Assembly (NCBI GenBank): GCA_945910395.1
Contig: CAMDYX010000001.1
Span: 186,001-250,000, forward strand
Length of the DNA: 64,000 bases
Origin: an uncultured Agathobacter sp.
GTDB lineage: Bacteria; Bacillota; Clostridia; Lachnospirales; Lachnospiraceae
Reading direction: 5' to 3'
Shown here: piece after piece, positions 47,143-56,133 of the stretch
How positions within the stretch are numbered: the first letter of the stretch is position 1
Layout: each line of letters starts with the position of its first letter
The notes under the pieces: generated by a model
Seen by the model: only the letters and a program-made list of their open reading frames with translations
What the model was told of the DNA's origin: nothing
Database searches by the model: none
Position numbers and translations under genes: made by a program

Positions 47143-48270
47143 CTATTTCCAGTTATGAATCAGTTGATGCTTTAATAAATCCATAGAAGAATGGTACTTC
47201 ACAGAATTCTCATTGTAAAAGCAGATGCTTCCTTCGTTTTCAACCTTTTTTACAATATCTTTATACAGGCGGCTTCCGTTTGCATAATTTCCGTCTGCTG
47301 CAATTTTTTGGTACTTTTCCAGATCTCCATCCAGAAATTTGTAATGCAGCAAAGCGCTGGTACAGGTGGTTTTGAAATTTTTACGATATGGACAGACGTA
47401 ATGATAGCGATATACATCGCCTCTTCTCATATAGACCAGCGGGTATTTATTTTGGAGCATGTCCATACTATCCTTGTCTGCAAACACCCGCTGTCTTGGT
47501 CCTCCCATAATCTTGGTATAATGCAGGCAGTTGCTCATGGAATAGGAGTCTGCATCAAAATAGCAGAATCTGTCCATGATTTCCCCTGCATGTTTTTCAA
47601 ACAGCGGACGATCTGTATACATATCCAGCATAAAAGACAGGCACCGCTCGGTACTATGTTCCTTCAGGGAGGAAATATATTCTCCAATTGGATGCTCTTC
47701 ATAGCCCGGGTATACAAACAATTCGTCAGAGTCCACAATAAGATACCACCTATCAAAACCGATTTGTTCGATCACATGGCTAATCCAGGCGACTTTGGAC
47801 CACATAATAAAAGGATCCTGTGTCTGAAATACTGTAACATCCTGCTCCATCAGCCATTCTAAGGTTCCATCAGAAGATCCATTATCGATATATATAAATT
47901 TCCGGATTCCGATTCTCTTATGATGGGTATAGGACATTTGAATCCGCTTCAAATCATCCTTTACCACACACAAAAAGATGGGGTCATCCTCTGTATCAAA
48001 ATTCCATTTTCCTTCCTTTAAAAGCGTAAGTGTGCATTTGCAGTAGTTCTCCGCAATTTTCCTTGCTGCCCGGGGACTGGATATTGCATAATACAGAAGC
48101 GCTTTCTCAAAGCTTTTAGAGGATGCTCCGTAGCTTCTAAATATTTGTCGAATTTGCCTGCGGTTCTCTATGCATAGCTTGGGGTCCTTCAAAAAATCGC
48201 TTACATCGGTAATTGCCTTACTGATCAAAGCCGGCATAGAGAGTATCTGATCATATCTACTTTTTCCCAT
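47143..48270 (-). CDS. Glyco_tranf_2_4-type glycosyltransferase
   Basis: 375 residues. An alpha-helical N-terminal part (about 1-90) precedes the catalytic region PIFLCVVKDDLKRIQMS, YIDNGSSDGTLEWL at 127-140 and IVDSDELFVYPG (DSDE at 180-183). This is the arrangement of GT2/GT92-like proteins (PF13704 type) in capsule loci. No membrane helix. It overlaps the GT2 gene upstream by 14 bases. The donor sugar cannot be read from sequence. Confidence 0.85.
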   Translation of the reverse strand: MGKSRYDQILSMPALISKAITDVSDFLKDPKLCIENRRQIRQIFRSYGASSKSFEKALLYYAISSPRAARKIAENYCKCTLTLLKEGKWNFDTEDDPIFLCVVKDDLKRIQMSYTHHKRIGIRKFIYIDNGSSDGTLEWLMEQDVTVFQTQDPFIMWSKVAWISHVIEQIGFDRWYLIVDSDELFVYPGYEEHPIGEYISSLKEHSTERCLSFMLDMYTDRPLFEKHAGEIMDRFCYFDADSYSMSNCLHYTKIMGGPRQRVFADKDSMDMLQNKYPLVYMRRGDVYRYHYVCPYRKNFKTTCTSALLHYKFLDGDLEKYQKIAADGNYANGSRLYKDIVKKVENEGSICFYNENSVKYHSSMDLLKHQLIHNWK

Positions 48271-49240
48271 ACTTTATCCATCTATAATAAAATGCTTTCA
48301 ACCTATCACGATAGCGATACAAAACCGGATGTGAAATTGCAAGGGACATATTCCGATACAGCTTCTCATTGATCTGCGTGTACTGCTTTGCGTCTTCATA
48401 CTCCGCAGCCAGCCTTGTATGTATCTGCTGATACTGTTCCTGAAACTTACGAAAGCTATGATATGCAACAACCTCATACATCAGGCGAAGCTGCCTTTTA
48501 ATCAGATTATATAAAGCCTCACCGTATACATCCGGTCGTTTTTCCTTTGCGAACTCTACCATCCGCATTCCACATGTTTCGGAAATAAAATTCTTTTCGG
48601 AAAAATCTGATCTGCTTCTGCTCTTTTCCCCGAAATATTGCACATAGCATACACTCTGGCATACCAGCAGCCTTTTGGCTTTTGACAAAAATAAGTGCAT
48701 GGACCAGGCGTCTTCACACAATTCGACTTTTTCAAAGTGATGCTCCGAAAAGAGCGTCCGTCTGAAAAGCTTACATATGGAAGCAGACATTTTCGTGAAA
48801 TATCTGCGCAGCACATCCTCCCCGTCAAAGGTAAGGATCTGGGGATTTTCTGTCCTATGAATTACCGCATTACGGTCCGAGGTCTTATGGACTCCATAGC
48901 AGATTACATCTGCATTTCTTTCCTTTGCCATGGCATACAGATACCAAAGCGCACCCTCTACTAACCAGTCATCACAGTCCAGAAAAAAAACGTATTCCCC
49001 TGTTGCCTGATCGATGGCTGCGTTTCTTGCAATTCCGGGTCCCTCGTTCTCCTTGTGAATCACATGGATCCGCTCATCCATGGCTGCATAGGCATCACAT
49101 ATTTCCGGGGACTCATCCTTTGACCCGTCATCCACCAGCCAGAGCTCCCACTCTGCCTTCTCCTGGCTTCTTACGCTTTCTATTGCTTTTTTCATATAAT
49201 CTGCGCCGTTGTATACCGGCATGATTACACTAATATCCAT
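48257..49240 (-). CDS. Family 2 glycosyltransferase
   Basis: 327 residues. ISVIMPVYNGADYMKKAIES, LVDDGSKDES, ENEGPGIARN and FLDCDDWL (DCDD at 88-91) are the GT-A motifs; LCEDAWSMHLFLSK is the acceptor-side region. Arginine-rich C-terminus without a membrane helix. It lies between the GT10 fucosyltransferase and the PF13704-type enzyme and may build the acceptor for fucosylation (inference). Confidence 0.89.
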   Translation of the reverse strand: MDISVIMPVYNGADYMKKAIESVRSQEKAEWELWLVDDGSKDESPEICDAYAAMDERIHVIHKENEGPGIARNAAIDQATGEYVFFLDCDDWLVEGALWYLYAMAKERNADVICYGVHKTSDRNAVIHRTENPQILTFDGEDVLRRYFTKMSASICKLFRRTLFSEHHFEKVELCEDAWSMHLFLSKAKRLLVCQSVCYVQYFGEKSRSRSDFSEKNFISETCGMRMVEFAKEKRPDVYGEALYNLIKRQLRLMYEVVAYHSFRKFQEQYQQIHTRLAAEYEDAKQYTQINEKLYRNMSLAISHPVLYRYRDRLKAFYYRWIKYGKK

Positions 49241-49255
49241 ATGATTTCCTACTGT

Positions 49256-50212
49256 CTATTTCCAAATTTTCTTCTTGATGCGCGCTATAACGCTTTTTTT
49301 CTTCTTCCGATAGTTTTTGCGCATTTCCAACTGCTCATACTGATATTTTCTCCCTGTCCCACCGTTATTTCTTCGCATAGCCTCTTCCGGTGCCTGACTT
49401 ACGATATGAATCAGGAATTTTTCATAGGCATTGAGATTTTGATATTCCTCTGTCCCACTCCTAAAGATTGGTTCTTTGATATATTGCCGAAATAATTCCG
49501 GGTCATGATCAATTTCACAAATCCGTTCTGCAATTTCGTCAAAGGAGGAATACGCATGGCAGTTGATAAAGGCCTTCTCATTAAATATTTCGCCTACTCT
49601 TGGATCTCCCCAGTAAATCGGTATTGTTCCAGCGGCAAAGGCCTGCAACAGCTTTTCCGTGGTGTACCCGTTTGTAGAAGAATTTTCAAATGCGATGGAG
49701 AACCGGTATTCCTTTTGGAATTCATATTTGTCCTCCACAGGTCCGCCTACATTATTCCTGTATTTTCCCCCGGAGTCCACCTGCTTGTAGGAGGAAAGCA
49801 GTTCAAACATCCGGTCCCGTTCCTTTGCTGCCTTGCCATTGGAATATACAAAATTACAAAACTTTGTTTTCTGCTGTAATTGTTCCTCCGACAGCAGATG
49901 CTTCTGCAGTGCTTTCTCCATATCCTCTTCATAAAACAAATAGAGCGGCACTCTTTGATAGCGGTCCTCGTAGATCATATAGGAGAATCCGATTCCATAA
50001 TCACAAATATTGAAATCCGGCTGGAGATTTTCCCCTGTTATAAAAATCCTCACGCAATCATATTTCAAATGCTCATAACCGAACACCGAATAAAATACGA
50101 AATCGGGATCATCACCTTCCTCAACCTCTTCAAAATGTGCGCGCAATATGCGGAGCGTAACATCCTTTATGAAATTTGTTCCATCCCAAAAATCAACGAA
50201 TTTGACCTTCAT
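49256..50212 (-). CDS. Family 10 alpha-1,3/4-fucosyltransferase
   Basis: 318 residues. ITGENLQPDFN near 58-68 and FSIAFENSSTNGYTTEKLLQ at 171-190, followed by AFAAGTIPIYWGDP, are the GT10 donor-site motifs of Lewis-type fucosyltransferases such as Helicobacter FutA. It transfers fucose from GDP-fucose, usually to GlcNAc (alpha-1,3 or 1,4). The lysine/arginine-rich C-terminus (MRKNYRKKKK and onwards) resembles the membrane-binding tail of bacterial GT10 enzymes. Its ATG overlaps the previous TGA by ATGA. No heptad repeats are present. Confidence 0.95.
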   Translation of the reverse strand: MKVKFVDFWDGTNFIKDVTLRILRAHFEEVEEGDDPDFVFYSVFGYEHLKYDCVRIFITGENLQPDFNICDYGIGFSYMIYEDRYQRVPLYLFYEEDMEKALQKHLLSEEQLQQKTKFCNFVYSNGKAAKERDRMFELLSSYKQVDSGGKYRNNVGGPVEDKYEFQKEYRFSIAFENSSTNGYTTEKLLQAFAAGTIPIYWGDPRVGEIFNEKAFINCHAYSSFDEIAERICEIDHDPELFRQYIKEPIFRSGTEEYQNLNAYEKFLIHIVSQAPEEAMRRNNGGTGRKYQYEQLEMRKNYRKKKKSVIARIKKKIWK

Positions 50213-51822
50213 TGTATATGCTCCAGTTCATCCTGATAACGACCATCATTCCATAGAAAGACCCTTTCAAAGCCTTCCGACATCACAAACGCTCCTACCG
50301 TTCCGCTGGTTCTTCCTCCGACAAAAGCCTTACATTTTGATAGCATGTAAATGTTGGCAAGATAGTCCCTGTTTCTGTCAAATACAGATACTTCTTCTCT
50401 CTTTAATGCGTGATTTAGGTATTCCCCTTCTTTAGGAACAAGCTTCTCACATTCGTTTACGCAGAGCGCTTCCCCATAGCGTTCCTTAAAGCTTTGCTCC
50501 ACCTTAGGGTCCTCTGTGGCAAGAAAGATTCTGGTATAGTTTCCTTCCTGCATGAATTGGTCAATCTTCGGGAACAGCTCCTCCGGTTGCGGTTGTCTTG
50601 GATGTCCCTTCGGTTTGATGGATAGATAATCGGTTCCTCTGCAAAGAACACCAATGGTGCGTTCCCTGCCATCTCCGATTACAGCATTCATTTTTTCCTC
50701 AAGATAGGTCTTCACCTGTGGCTGAAATTCAAAATATTCCTCATACCGGCTGTGCCAAAAGGCAAGCAGCCTTTGGTTTGTAAGGATTTCCATGGAATCA
50801 TCCGGCCTAAAATCCAACAGCTCATCGGATGTAACCCCTTTTTGTTCCTGTCGCTCCTTTGGTATTCTTCCGGGTCTTGCAAAAAGCCTGTCCCATTCAT
50901 GAACATTCCGGTCATCTACATAGACTTCATATCCCTTTTCTGTCCAGTATACCACGCTTCCCAGAGTTGTGTTAAAGAAAGAAAACAGTCCTACCTTCTG
51001 ATCCTTTCGCAATACAATACAGTACGGCTTTTCCTTTAATCCGTCATTGTAATGATGAATCAGCGTCAGGTCAAGAAGCTTATCATATGCAAAAGCCAGA
51101 TAAACGCCAAAATACCGCTCTGCAAGTCCTCCCTGCAGACGGTATTTATGTTCCGTGTCGAATATTTCCAGTTTTTTGCTTTTTACGACCCAATCCCAGA
51201 ATTGCATCATTTTGTCGAATTCTTCTGTATTAATCAAAAAGCACGAACACAAATTGATCTGTTTTCTTGCAAACAAATCCTCTTTTTTGTAATTGGTTCC
51301 GAAGTATTCATTATAGTCATCCAGGATATATTCATAACAGTTATATCCTTTTCCCCTCAGAGTGTTTGGCTGGTTCACATCTGCAAGAATACGCTGTCTG
51401 TAATCCTCCTGGGGCTGAAATGTTGCAAAGGAAATATGTGCCCTCTGATGCCGGTTCAAGTAGTCTGTGATGCGCTGGGTGATATTCGTCTTATTCCATT
51501 TCATTCCCGGATGCTCTAATCTAAGCTCCAGGTCATAGTGAATGAAGCCAATATACTCCAGTTCCTTGTAGCATCCGCTCTTCCACAGATTATAGATGCC
51601 CTCACTCTCTGCCCACCATTTTCCAAGGCTTTCATAATTTTCGAGTGTCTTTTGGTCAACGGTAGACAGCTTTCCTGTGTTTAAAATCCGGCTTTTTGCT
51701 CCTACATTTAAGACCTCATAGTGCTTCTCGTCGAACTTCGGATCGCCCAAGTACATGTCATCATATAATTGCTCGTGAGCAACAATATATATTTTCCAAT
51801 TTATTTGTCGTTCTTTGGACAT
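50209..51822 (-). CDS. Fusion of DUF4422 glycosyltransferase and fucosyltransferase-like domain
   Basis: 537 residues from ATG 51822. Residues about 8-260 match DUF4422 proteins (KIYIVAHEQLYDDM, EYIGFIHYDLEL, GGLAERYFGVYLAFAY), often galactofuranosyl/galactosyl-type enzymes in capsule loci. Residues about 268-537 look like a GT-B fucosyltransferase of the NodZ/FUT8/O-FucT group: VLCRGTDYLSIKP near 392-404, IFLATEDPKVEQSF and FVGGRTSGTVGAF near 500-512. This second assignment is weaker. GGAGG about ten bases before ATG 51822 sets the start, 22 bases inside the ATPase gene. Confidence 0.78.
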   Translation of the reverse strand: MSKERQINWKIYIVAHEQLYDDMYLGDPKFDEKHYEVLNVGAKSRILNTGKLSTVDQKTLENYESLGKWWAESEGIYNLWKSGCYKELEYIGFIHYDLELRLEHPGMKWNKTNITQRITDYLNRHQRAHISFATFQPQEDYRQRILADVNQPNTLRGKGYNCYEYILDDYNEYFGTNYKKEDLFARKQINLCSCFLINTEEFDKMMQFWDWVVKSKKLEIFDTEHKYRLQGGLAERYFGVYLAFAYDKLLDLTLIHHYNDGLKEKPYCIVLRKDQKVGLFSFFNTTLGSVVYWTEKGYEVYVDDRNVHEWDRLFARPGRIPKERQEQKGVTSDELLDFRPDDSMEILTNQRLLAFWHSRYEEYFEFQPQVKTYLEEKMNAVIGDGRERTIGVLCRGTDYLSIKPKGHPRQPQPEELFPKIDQFMQEGNYTRIFLATEDPKVEQSFKERYGEALCVNECEKLVPKEGEYLNHALKREEVSVFDRNRDYLANIYMLSKCKAFVGGRTSGTVGAFVMSEGFERVFLWNDGRYQDELEHIQ

Positions 51823-53123
51823 TCCTTGGATTCCTCCAGCTTCACATTCACCATTTGATTTAATCTTACACTGCCCCATGCTCTTCTGATCCAGTTTACA
51901 CCCTTTTGATCAGCTCCACGTTCAATTTCTATATACACTTTTCGATATGGGTAATCATATCCTGTATGACTTCCAAATTCATTTATGGAAATCACATCAA
52001 TCTGAATGGAGTATGCTCCCTCCACCAGATTTGATACATCCAGCTCAAAATCTCCGCTATAGCTGCATCCCGGCTCTGTATCCACAACCGCATCGGATTC
52101 CATGGTTCCTACAACCGTTCCGTCCCGGAATATGAACTGGAAAAGGAATCGCAGCCCTTCTATTCTGGCATTTGCATGCCACTTCATATTGAGCAAAACC
52201 TTATCGCTTGTAAAATAAACCGGCTTATCCGTATTTAAGAAGGTCAGGCTTTCTAGGAATACCGCATCCCCATGGTCAATGGGCCTCTCTATATCCGTAA
52301 AATCATAGTGTGTAAGAAGCTCCGATGCCTGATAATCCATATATACCTCGATGGCGCTTTCCACATCTCCATCGTACACAATCTGTCCATGATTCAGCAC
52401 AATGCATCTGGAACAGAGCTGGCGGATCGTGCTCATGTTGTGACTGACATATAATACCGTTTTTCCTTCTTCTGTCGCGGCATCTCCCATTTTTCCAAGA
52501 CACTTCTTCTGGAATTTCATGTCGCCTACCGCAAGGACTTCATCCATAACAAGAATTTCCGCGTCCAGATGTGCAGCAACCGCAAAGGCAAGCTTTACAT
52601 ACATACCGGAAGAATATCTCTTAACCGGTGTGTCAATGAACTGTCCACACTCGGAGAACTCGATGATTGCATCCATCTTTTTGTCGATTTCCGCCCGGCT
52701 CATTCCAAGAATTGCACCATTTAGATAGATGTTCTCGCGGCCGGTTAATTCCGGATGAAATCCTGTTCCGACCTCAAGCATGCTTGAGATTCTTCCTTTC
52801 ATCTTAACGATGCCTTCTGTCGGTGCAGTTACACGGGAAAGAATTTTAAGCAGGGTTGACTTACCGGCACCATTGGAACCAATGATTCCTACCGTCTCCC
52901 CTTTCCTCACTTCCAGATTGATGTCATTTAAAGCATAGAATTTTTCTCCGTAATGTCTGGTATCCTTTCCGATTACCGCATTCGGATCTTCCTTTCCGCG
53001 CTTTAATGCCCACCAGGACTGCAGCTCTCTTGACAGGGTTGTTCCCCCGATTACCCCTAACTGGTATTGCTTTTTCAGTCCCTCTATTTTAATTACAATG
53101 TCCTCTTGACTTACATTTGACAT
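51801..53123 (-). CDS. ABC polysaccharide exporter ATPase with Wzt-type C-terminal domain (copy 1)
   Basis: 440 residues. Walker A GSNGAGKST at 82-90, signature YSSGMYVKLA at 170-179 and Walker B ILVMDEV at 190-196 make a complete Wzt/TagH ATPase. The C-terminal part (about 280-440) is beta-rich, diverges strongly from copy 2 at 7510 and ends in the shared NWIRRAWGSVR element. In Wzt the tail binds the polymer cap, so the two exporters probably recognise different glycans. GAGG lies about eight bases before the ATG. The permease partner is just upstream. Confidence 0.95.
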   Translation of the reverse strand: MSNVSQEDIVIKIEGLKKQYQLGVIGGTTLSRELQSWWALKRGKEDPNAVIGKDTRHYGEKFYALNDINLEVRKGETVGIIGSNGAGKSTLLKILSRVTAPTEGIVKMKGRISSMLEVGTGFHPELTGRENIYLNGAILGMSRAEIDKKMDAIIEFSECGQFIDTPVKRYSSGMYVKLAFAVAAHLDAEILVMDEVLAVGDMKFQKKCLGKMGDAATEEGKTVLYVSHNMSTIRQLCSRCIVLNHGQIVYDGDVESAIEVYMDYQASELLTHYDFTDIERPIDHGDAVFLESLTFLNTDKPVYFTSDKVLLNMKWHANARIEGLRFLFQFIFRDGTVVGTMESDAVVDTEPGCSYSGDFELDVSNLVEGAYSIQIDVISINEFGSHTGYDYPYRKVYIEIERGADQKGVNWIRRAWGSVRLNQMVNVKLEESKECPKNDK

Positions 53124-53146
53124 CTTTATATCCTCTTTTTCTATAA

Positions 53147-54010
53147 TTAAACCGTATCCATGAATGTCTTTTCAACCTTGTTGAACAGAAGGATTCCACC
53201 TGCGAGAAGGAAAAGTGTAACAAAAGCACTAATAATCCAATAGGTTATTTCCAATTCTCCGCATCCCATCATTGCGTATCTGAAATTCACAACAATCGGT
53301 GATACGGGATTTAACATCACAATTCTTCGAAGTGTATCCGGAAGCTGTGAAGGGGTGTACACCACCGGAGTTGCATACATCCACAGCTGAATTCCAAAAG
53401 ATACTAAAACCTTAAGGTCCTTATATTTTGTGGTCATTGAGGAGATAATAATACCTACCCCAAGTCCTAATAACGCTGTCTGCAGTACTAAAACAGGAAC
53501 CAGCAGAATCCGATATGAAATCGAAATATTTGCGCCTTGAATCATATATACAATGATTGTCACAAGGGCAGCGCAAAAGACCACAAGGAAATTAATCAGT
53601 GAAAAAATCACCGTTGCAATCGGCATGGTAAGTCTCGGGAAATACACCTTTCCAAATATATTTTTATTTGTAGTAAAGGTATTCGAGGTCTCGCTGAGGC
53701 AGGTTGAAAAATACTGCCAGATTGCCGTACTGCATAAGTAAAATGCAAACTGCGGTACACCATCTGTCTCGAAGCCCGCAATATTACCAAAGATCAATGT
53801 GAACATTACCGTGGTAAGAAGCGGACTGATCAAAAACCATAACGGTCCAAGGATCGTCTGCTTGTATTGCGCAGAAAAGCTTCTCTTTACAAACAGGAGG
53901 ATCAGATCCCTGTACTTAATCAGCTCTGCGATATTGACTTCAAACAGTCCCGTTTTCGGTTTGATTATAATGGACCAGCCTTCATTTGCTGCGTCGTTTT
54001 TCATTTTCAT
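53147..54010 (-). CDS. ABC-2 type polysaccharide exporter permease (Wzm/TagG-like, copy 1)
   Basis: 287 residues, six predicted helices. LFEVNIAELIKYRDLILLFV, YKQTILGPLWFLI, FGNIAGFETDG and GKVYFPRLTMP are typical for TagG/Wzm, the membrane half of ABC exporters for lipid-linked polysaccharide. Closely related to the permease at 8808 over the whole length. Start ATG overlaps the GT2 gene before it by 29 bases; GAGG is ten bases upstream. Confidence 0.94.
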   Translation of the reverse strand: MKMKNDAANEGWSIIIKPKTGLFEVNIAELIKYRDLILLFVKRSFSAQYKQTILGPLWFLISPLLTTVMFTLIFGNIAGFETDGVPQFAFYLCSTAIWQYFSTCLSETSNTFTTNKNIFGKVYFPRLTMPIATVIFSLINFLVVFCAALVTIIVYMIQGANISISYRILLVPVLVLQTALLGLGVGIIISSMTTKYKDLKVLVSFGIQLWMYATPVVYTPSQLPDTLRRIVMLNPVSPIVVNFRYAMMGCGELEITYWIISAFVTLFLLAGGILLFNKVEKTFMDTV

Positions 54011-55007
54011 ACTGATAATACCTCATTACTATTGTATCAAATAATCCCGGGAAACAGGTCCAGCCCATTTCCATGTAAAATCTCATTCCTACGATAACAT
54101 AACTTTGCCGCATTTCCAAGACCTTCTTCCTGGTCTTACTGCGTATCTGCCTCTTAAGTCCTCGGTTTTCTTTGCCTTTTTGCTGTGACAATTTACGGTA
54201 TGTCTTCTTCGCAAGGTTTAAATAGTCTCTCAGCGTGCGCTTATACAGTTCTGTTTCCCCTTTTTCTTTAAAGAAGTCCGCTCGGGCCTCAATTGCACCA
54301 AATCCGTCCTCGATTCGCTTTTGCGATACCGTCCCCATGATGCTGCTCTTATGCTGTACATAATAATAGCAGGGTTCGTCGATATACACCATCCGCTTTG
54401 CTTTATATAAAAGTTCATGGATTACATACTCATCCTCATGGAGCTTACCTGCCGGATAACGGATTTCTTCAAACAGTTCGGCTTTATACAGCTTATTCCA
54501 TGCCACAACAAGGGAGCTTCTATTCTCAAAAATATCCTCAAAGATCAGCTTTTCAATTTCTTCTCCTTCAAAGATCTGTCCATCCTGCGCCTTTTTTAAT
54601 CTCCTGGTGGCCTCAAAATAATGTCTGCCATCCGGAGCTTCCTTGTAGAATTCACACATGGCAAGGTCTGCATCCTTTTTTGTCAATTCCTGATACAGGC
54701 GCTCCACCATCTGCTCATGAATGTAATCATCGCTGTCCACAAACATAAGATACTTTCCGCTTGCCCTTTGGATTCCGGCATTTCTTGCATCGGACAGACC
54801 TCCGTTTTCTTTATGAATAACCAGGATACGGGCATCCTCCTTCGCTGCATTTTGGCATATTCCGGCACAGCCATCGGTGGATCCATCATCTACCAAAATG
54901 ATCTCCAGATCTGTATAGGTCTGATTCCTTACGGAGGATATGCACTTTTCCAGGTAAGCTTCCACATTATAGATTGGAATGATTATACTGACTTTTTGAT
55001 CTTTCAT
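53982..55007 (-). CDS. Family 2 glycosyltransferase (EpsJ type)
   Basis: 341 residues. VSIIIPIYNVEAYLEKCISS, LVDDGSTDGCAG, ENGGLSDARNAG and FVDSDDYIHE (DSDD at 91-94) are the GT2 motifs; KLHEDEYVIHELLYKAKRM is the acceptor-side region. The last 60 residues are basic and weakly hydrophobic and may touch the membrane. ATGA overlap with the GT4 gene upstream. Donor unknown. Confidence 0.9.
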   Translation of the reverse strand: MKDQKVSIIIPIYNVEAYLEKCISSVRNQTYTDLEIILVDDGSTDGCAGICQNAAKEDARILVIHKENGGLSDARNAGIQRASGKYLMFVDSDDYIHEQMVERLYQELTKKDADLAMCEFYKEAPDGRHYFEATRRLKKAQDGQIFEGEEIEKLIFEDIFENRSSLVVAWNKLYKAELFEEIRYPAGKLHEDEYVIHELLYKAKRMVYIDEPCYYYVQHKSSIMGTVSQKRIEDGFGAIEARADFFKEKGETELYKRTLRDYLNLAKKTYRKLSQQKGKENRGLKRQIRSKTRKKVLEMRQSYVIVGMRFYMEMGWTCFPGLFDTIVMRYYQYENEKRRSK

Positions 55008-56128
55008 ATTTCACTAACCTTTTTTGCCCTTGCATCCCAGGTATAATTCTTAACAGCTTCTTTCGCTCTTTGTGCAATCTGCTCTGCCTGTTCCGGATTT
55101 TTTTCTATTTCCTCAATTACCCGAAGCCATTCCTTCGGGTTATCCGGTTCCACCAGATATGCATTTTCTCTGTCCGTAAGGATTTCGCGGATTACGGGAA
55201 GATTGGAGGATATAATCACACGACCGCTGGCCATATATTCAAACATCTTCAGTGGGGACATCCACTTTGTCAAATCTTCTCCGTACACTTCTACCTTGTT
55301 GCTGTAGGGCATCAAAACCACATCATATTGCTCTAAAGTTTGTGGTACCAATGCATTTGCGATTTGTCCATGGAACTCTACCGTGGAGGAAAGCTCTTCC
55401 TTTAAGGATTCCCACTTTTCCATCGGTCCCCGGGCTCCGTACACATCATAGATATTCTTCCTGTCCTGTGCCGCCATCCGGACAATCGTCTCAATTCCTT
55501 TTCCCGGATAAAGACTTCCCACATAGGCGATCTTTAACGGTTCCCCTTTTTCGACCTTTTTCCTGATACGGCAATTTAAGTCCAGCTCTTCATATTGGCT
55601 GATATCCACCGCATCCGCCAATACCAGAATCTTACTTTCGTCAATGCCATAAGCTTCCATCATATGCTTTTTCAATGATTCCGATATTACAATCAGCTTT
55701 TTCATATACTTCGACTGCAAGGTCTTGCGCAGGGAATAGTGACGCGGCTCGGTACTCGTATGAAGCTCCAGAATGTATGGAAATCCCAGCATGGATGCAA
55801 CTCTTGCAGCCATAATTTTCCTTGTCATGATTACGTCCGGTCTTCGCATAATGGCATAGAGCACCGCCAATACCGTATAACATATCTCGCGCAAGCCTTT
55901 TACATCTTTTCGAATCAGACGTATTCTTTTTACAGGAAACCTCTTGCTTACGCCATAGAATTCAAAGATATCGGTATTCCTGTGGAGTTCTCTGTTAAAA
56001 TGATTGGGAATCACAAGCGTAACATTCGTTCCTGTCTTTTGAAATGCCTCGCACATTTTCATGACATGCACACTACTAGCACTATTCGACGGAATGTCCG
56101 CATTGGATACATAGACAATTTTTTTCAT
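55004..56128 (-). CDS. GT4 glycosyltransferase
   Basis: 374 residues from ATG 56128. KIVYVSNADIPSNSASSVHV at the N-domain, LKIAYVGSLYPGKGIETIVR opening the C-domain and WMSPLKMFEYMASGR at the donor site fit retaining GT4 enzymes; the classical second glutamate region reads SPLKMFEYMA as in several exopolysaccharide GT4 proteins. An earlier in-frame ATG at 56143 overlaps the previous gene by ten bases and has AGG only two bases before it, so I prefer 56128. Confidence 0.87.
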   Translation of the reverse strand: MKKIVYVSNADIPSNSASSVHVMKMCEAFQKTGTNVTLVIPNHFNRELHRNTDIFEFYGVSKRFPVKRIRLIRKDVKGLREICYTVLAVLYAIMRRPDVIMTRKIMAARVASMLGFPYILELHTSTEPRHYSLRKTLQSKYMKKLIVISESLKKHMMEAYGIDESKILVLADAVDISQYEELDLNCRIRKKVEKGEPLKIAYVGSLYPGKGIETIVRMAAQDRKNIYDVYGARGPMEKWESLKEELSSTVEFHGQIANALVPQTLEQYDVVLMPYSNKVEVYGEDLTKWMSPLKMFEYMASGRVIISSNLPVIREILTDRENAYLVEPDNPKEWLRVIEEIEKNPEQAEQIAQRAKEAVKNYTWDARAKKVSEI

Positions 56129-56133
56129 AACTG

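Noticed and set aside
47191..47862. Open frame of 223 codons on the plus strand
   Set aside because: Fully antisense to the PF13704-type glycosyltransferase gene at 47143-48270, whose motifs are intact; no recognisable domain in the plus-strand product.
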